Positions 12,301-22,800 of a DNA stretch of 64,000 nucleotides are shown in pieces; the first letter of the stretch is position 1; every line of letters begins with the position of its first letter. The translations under genes and the position numbers were made by a program. The DNA comes from Breviolum minutum Mf 1.05b.01. Lineage: Eukaryota; Sar; Dinophyceae; Suessiales; Symbiodiniaceae. The stretch covers positions 1 through 64,000 of the forward strand of contig DF239334.1 in NCBI GenBank assembly GCA_000507305.1, in the 5' to 3' direction. The notes below the pieces were generated by a model. It saw only the letters and a program-made list of their open reading frames with translations. It searched no databases and was not told where the DNA came from.

Positions 12301-13816
12301 ATGTCCAATCATCGGAAAATCGAGCTTGATGCAGATGGCTTTGAACTCCTGCAGATTAATGTGCATGGAGTCAACGGTGAAGGATTCACCATCAGAATTC
12401 CTGCATCAAACACTGGCAAAGACCTTCAACATGTGATTGTCTCCCAAATTCCGCAGAAAACTGGTAGTCATATTTCACTGCAGCACGGGTCCAACAAGCT
12501 TTCATTACAAAAAAGCCTCAAAGAGCAAGGCTTTCATGGAGAAATTACACTTAACTATGTCTATACGAGGGTTGATTTGATAGCCGCTTGGAAATACCTG
12601 TTTGTCGATGATGTTCTTGGAGTTCATCGAGAACCACTAGATGACGAAGAAATTGTACTGGAAGGAATTGCTCGAATTGATGGAATCAAAAACTTAACGT
12701 TTTACAGTGGGATCAACCAGAGCCTGGAGAAAGTCACATTGACTTTGCCCGACAGTTTGCAAAGCTTGACTTTTGGCACCGATTTCAACCAGAGCTTCGA
12801 GCAAGTCACTTTGCCCGACAGTTTGCAAAGCTTGACTTTTGGCTTTCGCTTCAACCAGAGGCTGGAGAAAGTCACTTTGCCCGGCAGTTTGCAAAGCTTG
12901 ACTTTTGGCTCTCGCTTCAACCAGAGACTGGACGACGTCACTTTGCCCGACAGTTTGCAAAGCTTGACTTTTGGCTTTGCTTTCAACCAGAGGCTGGAGA
13001 AAGTCACTTTGCCCCGGCAGTTTGCAAAGCTTGACTTTTGGCGCTTATTTTAACCAGAGCCTGGACAACGTCACTTTGCCCCGACAGTTTGCAAAAGCTT
13101 GACNNNNNNNNNNNNNNNNNNNNNNNNNNNNNNNNNNNNNNNNNNNNNNNNNNNNNNNNNNNNNNNNNNNNNNNNNNNNNNNNNNNNNNNNNNNNNNNNN
13201 NNNNNNNNNNNNNNNNNNNNNNNNNNNNNNNNNNNNNNNNNNNNNNNNNNNNNNNNNNNNNNNNNNNNNNNNNNNNNNNNNNNNNNNNNNNNNNNNNNNN
13301 NNNNNNNNNNNNNNNNNNNNNNNNNNNNNNNNNNNNNNNNNNNNNNNNNNNNNNNNNNNNNNNNNNNNNNNNNNNNNNNNNNNNNNNNNNNNNNNNNNNN
13401 NNNNNNNNNNNNNNNNNNNNNNNNNNNNNNNNNNNNNNNNNNNNNNNNNNNNNNNNNNNNNNNNNNNNNNNNNNNNNNNNNNNNNNNNNNNNNNNNNNNN
13501 NNNNNNNNNNNNNNNNNNNNNNNNNNNNNNNNNNNNNNNNNNNNNNNNNNNNNNNNNNNNNNNNNNNNNNNNNNNNNNNNNTTTCAACCAGAGCCTGGAA
13601 AACGTCACTTTGCCCGACAGTTTGCAAAGCTTGACTTTTGGCAACGATTTCAACCAGAGCCTGGAGAACGTCACTTTGCCCAGCAGTCTGCAAAGCCTGA
13701 CTCTTGGCGCTTTTTTCAACCAGAATGTTCCAAGTGCAGTTTGCCTTCAGACTTTTGAGCGCGCTGGTTTGCTGGTTTCTGCTAAAGACAGCACCCGCAA
13801 CGACCCATTTATTTAG
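12301..13816 (+). CDS. FNIP-repeat protein with ubiquitin-like N-terminus, intronless
   Basis: From the ATG at 12301 the protein starts MSNHRKIELDADGFELLQIN. A ubiquitin-like segment of about 80 residues follows, with the typical dinoflagellate wording DLQHVIVSQIPQKTGSHISL. Then comes a linker containing LIAAWKYLFVDD and a run of 22-residue FNIP/LRR-type repeats (LPDSLQSLTFGxxFNQxLExV). FNIP repeats are protein-binding solenoids; no enzymatic motif is present. The same frame is also open back to 12166, but the earlier Met adds unrelated sequence. No intron is visible, unlike the neighbouring genes. An N run at 13104-13581 hides about eight repeats. Just before it, single-base insertions at about 13013 and in the next unit break the frame. 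After the gap two clean repeats and the C-terminus run to TAG at 13814-13816. I read the breaks as assembly error at the gap edge rather than true decay, but a pseudogene cannot be excluded. Confidence 0.75.
12712..13780 (+). repeat. 66-bp tandem repeat array encoding FNIP repeats
   Basis: FNQ codons recur at 12784, 12850, 12916 and 12982, exactly 66 bases apart. The first unit (12712) is 72 bases long because of a two-codon insertion. The next start is at 13049, 67 bases on, so one base has been inserted. After the gap, units start at 13583, 13649 and 13715, again 66 bases apart. The distance from 13049 to 13583 is 534 bases, six more than eight units. Confidence 0.93.
13104..13581. other. 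Assembly gap (478 N)
   Basis: Continuous N inside the tandem array. Its size is compatible with about eight hidden 66-bp units if the gap length was estimated correctly. Confidence 0.99.
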
Positions 13817-14259
13817 AGCAAAAGGAATGTTTGGCGCACTGACAATTTGAAGAATGGATTGGTTGCGCCACAACAAGTTTTCCAAAACCAATTTGTATAT
13901 CGGAGCAAGACATGCAGGTGCATAGCCGGCACCCTTCTGAGGATTGGATTGGACCCCCCCCAACATGATCGAACATGATACCCTCTTTTGGTAAAGGATG
14001 GTAGTAAAAGCGCAACAAGATGCTCCAAGATAGGTTGCAGAACCATCCCACATCTCTGAACAAAGGCCGAGTAGATGTATGCTTTCTGACCACCAAATTC
14101 GACATGGCCTGTGGCTCTGAAAAGGATACCATCCCAGGAAGAGCCTTCCAAAAGACTTTACTTTAGACCTTGATTAGCATAAGTATAGCACTTGAAGAAT
14201 TATGGTTGGAACACGGTCGCCTCCTTTTCATCTATTGCTTCCTTTGGCAGCTACTCCGG

Positions 14260-14400
14260 TCCAACGGCCATCTCCAAGGTCAGCGCATGTGAGAAGGCTC
14301 AACGGTGGAGATGGGCATACGATTTGATGTCCTGCATGAGACAACTGCTATTGCAACAGGATGCCATCAGCACCTTGGGGATAAATGAGTCACAACTTTG
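14260..14400 (+). CDS. PPR-type exon
   Basis: The open segment reads TAISKVSACEKAQRWRWAYD and then LLLQQDAISTLG, the dinoflagellate PPR signature (ISAC-EK-xxW followed by helix B). It lies downstream of the FNIP gene. It may continue the 8.4-11.3 kb PPR gene, which would place the FNIP gene inside an intron, or it may belong to a second PPR gene. Confidence 0.6.
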
Positions 14401-14450
14401 GGATGGGAATCATCAAGAGGTATGAAAGAAGAATGTCATGTATTTCTTGC

Positions 14451-14562
14451 TATATATATATTATAATATATTATATATGATATTTGTATATGATGTATAT
14501 ATATATATATGTGATATATATATATGATGTATATATATGTTATATATATATAAATATATAGA
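14451..14562. repeat. (AT)n-rich tract
   Basis: Nearly pure TA/ATAT sequence with a few G and C. Minus-strand translation gives a Tyr-Ile repeat, which is an artefact. Confidence 0.93.
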
Positions 14563-16867
14563 TGGACACTGTTGGTTGTTGTAATTGGCTTGGTAACGAA
14601 AACTGTGAGTCTGCGAGATGTCTGAATGGAAATTGGTGGAGCTGATTTTTGCATAAGTGGGCTTCTTGAACTATGGAAGAAATACATTTTGAAGTTGACG
14701 CCATCTCGGGGGAGTTGTGTTCCATAACGGGTTAGCAGCACACCTGATCTAAGTAAACGGTGTAGGTCGCACAGACTCTCAGCACTGCTGTTTTTTCTGA
14801 AACTTTTGTGGAAGAACATGATGGACATTGATGGATTCAAATAGAGCATCATCACCAACACTAACATCACTCTTCTCAGTTCTCTCAGTTGTCCGATTTT
14901 TGGTAACTTCCGTTGAGGTTTCAACTCCTCCATCTTGGCCTGTACCAGCTCCAGACGTTGGTTGCAGGGTTTGGAGTTGGTACATTTGGCCACCCAGAGA
15001 CATATCACTCCACAGGTGTCGCCGGTTACCACGATGGTTACCGCTTGGTATCTGTAAACAGGGCATGAGGAAAGACATGGTTTCAAAACAGGGGGACAAT
15101 GGGGGACATATCTTCTACAACAAGGCAAATCACAAAACACAACTATAGACTATAGGATAGAAATCAAAAATGATCCATTCAAAATAAGATGACATACTGT
15201 GACTGAAATAACTGATCCCTCCTTGCAGGTGGCCAGTTTTGGTGCCTTGCTGATGGAATGTCTCTTGGATTTGAACATCAAATGGGATAAGTGGGGGGAC
15301 AGTCCCCCAGGATTGACAGCTTTGAGATGTGTGCCCGGAATTAAGGTGAAGATGCCAGCCCTTCGTTGTTGTCCTGTCAAGAAGAACTGTTGAGAGGTTC
15401 GTTGAAGGCTGCCGGCCTTGAAGTGCCAGAAAAGGAGATGAGATGCGGGACATTTTCAGCAGAGAGATGGTGAAACCAGGCAGCCGTGATGTATTGTCAT
15501 GTGCACACATATCTGCAACTTGCATATGTTGAAGCTCACAGTAAAAAGCAGTAAGAAGTGCAATAGATGTTTTCGTTGATCTGAGGCCGAAAGGTTCGTT
15601 TCGTGGAGCTTTGTTGTCCACAGGTTGGGGGATGGGTGATCGGTGTTGCAATCAAAAATCACACTTTTGATTTCCACCCCCTTTGCAGTGTTGTGCAACC
15701 TTGGCTATGGACCCTGCTAATGATACTGCCCAGGGCTTAGAAGTTAGGGGGTCATAGGATTCAGCTTTCAACGACATTGACTGTGAGTAGGAGGACCTGG
15801 TTCTGCCAGGATGATCGTCATCACACCCTTCGGCGAGACTTTGGGAAGTTCGATGAGAAACGCTTCAACGAGTCCTACTGACATGTTGAATGAGATGAGG
15901 AAAGACGCAGTGCATTTAGCGTTCAGAATCAAGTGAATCGAAGTGGCTTAGTATATACTGTGATGATTTGTGATGTACTTGGAAATGTTGGAGACTTTGA
16001 TGATGCCTGGGACGGCACAAATACCGGCGCGAAGAACTTGTGTGCCCAATCAAACCTCAAGTTCGTTGATGTCTTGACTGACTCAGATTCAGAAGTTTCC
16101 TCATCGCTGAGAACGAGAAGAATCGCAGCCTGGGGCTCGATCATGATAGCATCACGATTTCCTCAGTTGTCATGGAGAAAGCATCTTCATGGATGGCACC
16201 ATGTGAAATCTGCTTCGTCAATTCTCAAGTTTCAAGTCTCCTCCGTCAAAGTGGGTCGTTGTTGTCAGGTGGTGGCAACCGTCAAGCCGATTTCTTCCGG
16301 TTGGTTAGAGTCTCAAGATTTGTTGAAGAGACGGAGATGATGAGTCCAGTTAGTTTGAAAATTCATGACTTGCTGTAGTTGATAGAGACATGAGAAAAAG
16401 ACAATATTACCACTTTCTTGGAATTTGATGTTACATGGTACAACTGTACATCAGCCACCTTTGACAGTCTTTATTCATCAGAATCCCTACCGAGAGTGAT
16501 TTCCGCAAGATGATTATGATATATATTTCTGCGTCATTTGTTTTTGCCTTTGCCAATATATTTTTGCAATGGCCACCAGCCACCAATCAAAGACAGTGAA
16601 GAACTGCTCACGTTTGGTAAGGTGTACCGTCAACTGAAGGCAGTATCGGCTTTTCCTATCCAGGCTCAATGGTCTGCCTGAGAGCCTGGGTGGAGTCCAA
16701 AAGCACCCAGAAAAGATCCACACATTTTGTAGAGATCCGTCCTATTCGTGCGATTTATAGATTCAGTTTCTCACAATTTGTCAGATTATTTATTTTCTTT
16801 CAAAAAAGCTGTAATAGATACTTAGATACTGGTAGATCAGCAGCACAACAGCCATGAGTGCTTCGAA
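14563..16867. other. Intron or intergenic stretch with ambiguous frames
   Basis: Both strands carry moderately long open frames, for instance minus-strand 14780-15060 with a Ser/Thr/Gly/Asp-rich low-complexity peptide, and plus-strand 15970-16150 containing LKFVDVLTDSDSEVSSSLRT. No family and no confirmed splice site supports either. If the PPR exons on both sides belong to one gene, this is intron. Confidence 0.3.
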
Positions 16868-16935
16868 ATAGACGGCTCTACTCATGCCAGGAGAACTTAT
16901 CTGCTGCCATCATGGCGGCCTCCAACGCTCAGGCC
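16868..16935 (+). CDS. Possible PPR-type exon
   Basis: A short open segment reads LYSCQENLSAAIMAASNAQA, matching the helix-A part of a PPR repeat (x-N-x-S-A-A-I-x-A). It is too short to be sure, but it fits the spacing and orientation of the upstream PPR exons. Confidence 0.4.
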
Positions 16936-19894
16936 TAGTGATAAGATGTGGGAAACAGTGGCATATACTTTCCAAGCTGGGATATATTGCCACAGGCTTA
17001 GCAACTGTCATGGGTGTAAGCAACTCTCAGGATATCTCTTCTGGGTTTTAGTTTCTGCTGCTGGATTGACACTATTAGATCATATTGCATGGTTGGACCT
17101 TAGTTTTTTCAGATGTTTTTCCATTATTTTCAATGAACTCATTAGATCTCATGAGGCTTCACTGTAGCCATTGGTGGCCCTGGGCAGGCAGCCTTGAAGC
17201 AAAGCAACTTGAGCGATCGTGATTTGGCAGATGGCCTGAGGGAACAAGAACTCTTGGAGGTCCGTCCGATCTTTTACGGTTGGTGATCCTCAAGCCTTGG
17301 AGGATGGATCAGGATAAAACTTCGATAAAATCATAGTTCACCGTGGTACAAGTAGATGGCTTAGTAAGGGGCAATGATAAACCAATACATGGAAGTAGCG
17401 CCATCTACTTCTCCAGGTGGTATAAATCAATATACACCACAATAGATACAACAAAATTGAGGACTTATGTAAGTTGAAATCCCCCAGCCATACAAGTTTG
17501 ATTGTTTTGTGGTGACTTTTTGAGGCCTGGAAAGGCGAAACCAACACATGAGAGGGTTGAAGAGTTGAGCTGCACCGGGCTATGTTGCCGACAGGGTGGA
17601 GCGAGGTGGCTGTGTCTAATGCTCAAAGTTCAGGCGATAGGGAGCTGGTAAGGATGAGGTTGCAAAGGTATGAGAAGGCACCACCCCTCCCTAATTATAC
17701 GGATCGAGTTATATAGATATTCTATGTTCTCCAGGGAAAGGAGCGTGTGAGACGTTGCATCATCGTCGGGAGTCTTTTAGAATGACACGCTTTCAAGACT
17801 TGGACCCATGATCCAAGTTGCCCAAGTTGCGCCGGAGGCTGTTGCACCACACCTCTTCCCTTCCAAGAAGCCTGGGCCAATGCCACAGTTGTGCAGTGTG
17901 TGGACATTTGATACATAGAGATCCACTGCATATCCACAGCGCCATGGGTGTATACCAAGGATGGAAAAAGAAAAAGGGTCAAGGCGCCGAGGATGGAGGT
18001 TGTTGTGGATCTAATGTGAAGCACCAAGCCGGGTCGTGATTAAAAGCTAGAAACCTAATGTTGCTTCCCGTCAGCTGGCAGCACTTGCTCACCATGTTGT
18101 AGAAAAAAATACAAGTACTGGCAGTTGTGGATATATATGGATATAGATCACTCACAAAACTTGCCCAGCCTCGCGTAATAGATCTGTGGAGACTAGTGAC
18201 CAAGTGACTGGCCACAGCTCCAATTTGGGGAAGCAAACGACGATGTAACATGATGCAACTTCCAGACCGATCATATCAAATGCAACCATTTCAATGCCAG
18301 GTTGATGAGTCGTGCCCGGCGCGCATCCATATCTAAGCAGTCTTCATCTGGAAGGTGTGGTGCTGGCGGCAGGGGCAGTGGGCGCGTGGAATGTAGCTGA
18401 TTGAAGGCACCCTAGTCAGGGCTTGACTCTTGGAACGTCAAGGGCCAGGAGATCCCAATCAGCAATTTCAGCTGCAAAGTTATGTTCCTTATTGAAAGGA
18501 CTTACTGCAAGATGATTTGAGATAGCCTTTAGCCACTTACAGCTGTCATTTTTGAAATCCAGCTTTTCGGGTGTATCAACTGATTCTTGAAGCCCCACAA
18601 CGACTTTGCCGCAATTACCTAAATGTACGTACACGTAGTAAGTTCATCCCTCGCGACTACTATAGCATTCGGAAGATGGGGGTCGATGACCAGTGACAAG
18701 TCACAACCAAGCGGCATGAAAGTGCCGCCACTGCGCCATTCCCTTGCCGTATTAGAGTTACTCACTCGTCCCTTCGTCAGGGATCACACTTTGGATTCCT
18801 TAGCCCCTTGTCTTGATCTGTCGGTAGTGTGTCGTGTGACAGGGGATTTAAATGTGTTCGGAGAAAATGAAGGGTGATGGCTTCCTCAAAAGACAACACG
18901 CCAATGGCAAATGAAGTCTTGCTCCAACTGGATTCAGTCTAATTCAATCAAATTCACAGAAGTTCGCTTCAATTTGTGCAATCAAGTGGGTCGAAAATTG
19001 GATTGGGCCTCGATTGGAGGCGATTTTCATTGGTAGTCCAGACTCGAACAAACATAGAAAGAGCCCCCGTACCACAGAGATAGTTACTTGTACCTTCCTT
19101 TGTCTAGAGGCAACGGAGTTGTGCCAAAACCTTTTGACCCCACCTTCAAGCTAAACTTAGGTGGATGTGAAAGAATGAAGGGCCACACTGGCCAGTTGTC
19201 AGCCTTGCCTTTCTGATGGTTTGCTGACGGTATGGACTGGATGTCTTTTCCGCAGCTGAATGGCAGCGTGCAACCAGCTTCGAGATGTCGAAGTTGTTCT
19301 TTGCAACCTGCAATAACACAGAACAATAAACAAAGACAGAATCAGATAACGCAACAACCTTCGATATCTAAGGAGCTCCCTTCTGAAACATCCATAGCAA
19401 ACACGAAAACAAAGCGACCTCAAACGTAACAAAGCTATAATTATTTTCTGCAACTGACTACGCTCCCCAAACGGAGCAACCCCCAACCTATGAACTTCCT
19501 CTTTTAGTCCTTTTTCCATTTGTCCCAACGCCATCAGCATTCCAACACGCATGGCAATAGACTACAGTGACTACAGTACTCCCAGTAATTCAAGAGAATT
19601 CCCTATCATTTACGATCATATACGCGGGCTTGGTAAAGAGTGGACGTGCGCCATGGGTGCTTCCAGCAAGAGCTGCTGTCACTTCTGGTGATGCAACGTA
19701 TCTCATCACATCATCACTTTGTCACAAAAAAACTTGTGTGTTTTCGTGCCAGAAACAGCAACCGAAGGCGTAATCAACTGTTTTCTTAAGCGATTCGAGT
19801 GTATTCTATTGCATTCTGATCAAGTTTCTGAACTTTGTCCTTTTAGTTGGGTGAAATGGCTTTGTAGCTCACTTCAACATCAACTTTTTTGTTG
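16936..19894. other. Region without a confident gene
   Basis: Candidate short exons on the plus strand lie at 17168-17278 (LSDRDLADGLREQELLEV), 17570-17650 (WSEVAVSNAQSSGDREL) and 17811-17890 (VAQVAPEAVAPHLFPSKKPG). On the minus strand, 19430-19552 reads LKEEVHRLGVAPFGERSQLQ, which resembles the last helices of a SAM domain, and a second open segment follows at 19090-19316. If real, that gene would be head-to-head with VWA8. None is confirmed by a firm boundary. Confidence 0.25.
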
Positions 19895-22800
19895 AAAGCT
19901 GCTGTGTTGAATCGGAGACTTTCAGGTCTGAAGCAGGTGGCCAAGAGCATCACCACCAGCGAACACCCGGAACTGGTGCCAAGTGGCGTGGTGCCTCAGA
20001 ATCCGTCATCACATGACCAGTTGGATTCCCAGACATTTTTCGTTCTTAGCATCGCCTTGTGTCATGAAGTTTCACTGGGGGGCCCAGTTGGTGCGAAGGT
20101 CGCGTTTTTTTTCAAAAATGTCTGGTGGGCATTGCAAGACGCACATAATCCCAGGCACAAAGGATGACATGAGAGTGATGGATTGATGCAATGCAGAATG
20201 CTGTCGTATTTTGGTGAGCCTTTAGTTCTACACTCACACTCAGCCAACCATTCTCTCCATCCACCAGCAAATCACATACAGTATTTTGCAACCATTCCTT
20301 CCGCCTGTGCACCCTGCTGAGTTATTGTTCTGAAGTGACCACAAGCTAAATCAAGAAATCAATGTGAAAGCATATCCATTGACTTTGATGCTCAGGCTAT
20401 GAAAAGCGCTGTGGTCTCTTGCATTCTCAATGGGCCTATGCAGCTTGGCATGATATTTTTTGGGCTGTATCAAGGATGACTGCACCTTTCTGGGGGTGCT
20501 TATACAAATTATTGACAATTGCTGACTAATTGGCTGAAGTGATACATTCATCAAGTGTTTGAACCATAAAATTGCTGTTAGTACCGTGCTACCTTGTGGC
20601 TTTCTGTGGCCCTTGGAACTTCCATGAACTTCTACGCAGGAGCACTTGCGATGGATGATCCAGAAGGATTCCCTGGGCCAAGACATTTTTTTGCTAGGCG
20701 TCTGTGGTGGGAGGGGCTCTTTCAACAAGACTATGTTCCCTGCAATCAGCGAAAGTCGTTGAATAGACTGAGCTTTTAAAGCATATTAATATTATATCAT
20801 GTTATGAATATTATGTGACATTTTAAAATGACATGATATTACAAGAAATCATCTAACCTCATACATTGCACAGAGATATTCATATTGGGTTTGTCGTGTC
20901 GCCTGGCAGGTTCGCATTCGCCGCTGCGGCGTTGGTTGGCCTTTCGTTTTTGCGAAGTCCTAGGCGAGATCAACAACGCTGGAAGACCTGAAAATGCATT
21001 GTTGGTGGAAGATGAGTTTTTTTGGGGGGATATTGGCTGCCTGACAGGTTTACTCAGTTTATTCCCTGTTGATTTGATTTCTGAGAGTGTGAGTGGAGAA
21101 TGGAATCGTGCCGAGTCAAAACACCATGGACACTGAGCTTGCTAAATAGTGGCAATGGCAGGTCGTGAATGTGAGTTTCTGCCTTTGACGCCGGATACCT
21201 CAGAGGCAATGAAATGATGTGAACCTTTGGGCATGGTTTCAACGGATCATGGGATGTCAAGACTACTAGTAGATGTGGCCTTGAGATGCCGATATGTCCA
21301 ATGCCTTAGGGCTCATCATTTGTAACTTTGGAAAGGATGTGTTCGTGGTTGGATGGCTTAAAACAAGTGATATGGAACCAAATCCAACGGGTCAATCAGG
21401 GATCACCATTTGCACCTGCCTGTGACAAGGTGGATTTGAAAGCTCGTCGTGAGTTACGTGCTGGCAAAACCTCTGGAGCCTTAGATGTGGTGTGGTTCGA
21501 CCAAGCGGTGGTACGGGCAGCTTTAGCGGGACGTGTGTTGATCATTGAAGGCTTAGAGAAGGCGAGGTGAAGGCTGAGAGATGACAGGAATTTGGAGAAT
21601 GAACTTAAGGATGAAAGATACACATGCATTCGGAGGAGGAGTTAGAACGTAGCAAATACATCAAATATGAATAAATATGATATGATATAGGATTTCATCC
21701 AACATGTCATGCATGAAATTTAGAGATTCGATGGGAAACTCTTAGCCTCGAAGACAATAATAACTTGAGACATGCTTAAGGTCTCCGCCTTTGCCCCCTT
21801 TCCTTCCAACCACGTCAAGAAATCATTGCCACCATCAGACCACTGGGGCAGGCTGAACGAAATGTGCTGCCAGTCCTCAACAATCTCCTGGAGAATCGTG
21901 AGATGCAACTAGCTGCTGGGCATTTGCTTAGAAACCTTTTGCTTTTAAGCTATTGTCCTGTGTGGTCTCACATTGGTCTCATTATACATGTGATATGCGG
22001 ATGTATTTCATTAGTGTACAGAAGCCTTTCTTCAGGGGTAAATAACATACTGTAGTGGTTTGTAGTTGTGATGTGTATTGTATGGGATTGTTAGATTCTG
22101 GTAAGGTGAAGCCGATGCTCTTCTTGGTATATTGATTGCTTGGTGGAACTGTAGGCCCTTCGAAATGCAGGAACAAATGCATAGGTTCAAGGGTGTCGGT
22201 GCACTTTCAGACCATTTCGATATCTTACGGCCAAATTTTTCCTGGGCCCAAAGAGGCAACTCAGAGAATTTTCTCCAGATATTGCTTGAAAGATGCAGTT
22301 GAAATCTTCTGTGTGGATTGTTTCATTCAAACTTGGATTTCTTTTTCCTTCATCCATTTTGGTGCATTTTGTCAGCGATCAAGCAGACGGTCAGGAAGAT
22401 GGACGCTTCCTGGTTGCCCCACAACGCTATGACCGCTTGGTCAAAGAAGGTAGGGACACTGGACAGCTGAACCTCGTGCGAGTCCATGAGCATTTTCGAG
22501 TTACTGGGATGGCAGATGGTATGAGGGAAGGGCACTCAAGTAGCTTCGGCATGCTTCTTCCCGGACATCAGGGTTTTACAAAGACGCAAGCTGGAAGAAT
22601 CGGGGTTAATGATGCTTAATTCCTGGAGCCTCAAGTTCCATTGTGATACTTGGAATTGCCCTGCTCATGCAATATGAAGATGAAAGAAAAGAACACGAAG
22701 TAGGAAAATAAGAAGTGTTCGAACAAATGAGCAATGTCCACCTTGGAAAGCACCCATAAAACAGTTGAGGTTCCCCAGCGATTCCAATGTTTCTCAAAAA

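Noticed and set aside
12694..14053. Long minus-strand open frames across the FNIP array, including one of 349 codons
   Set aside because: They are antisense readings of the 66-base tandem repeat and of the N run; a repeat whose length is a multiple of three keeps any open frame open.
14436..15140. Minus-strand frame of 234 codons
   Set aside because: About a fifth of it is a Tyr/Ile translation of the AT tract, and the rest matches no family; an overlapping minus frame is just as open.
15130..15651. Minus-strand frame of 173 codons
   Set aside because: No recognisable domain, no splice signals, opposite to all identified genes, and of a length that chance can produce in 64 kb.
18600..18880. 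Open plus-strand frame at 18.6-18.9 kb
   Set aside because: Short, with mixed composition, no splice context and no family resemblance.
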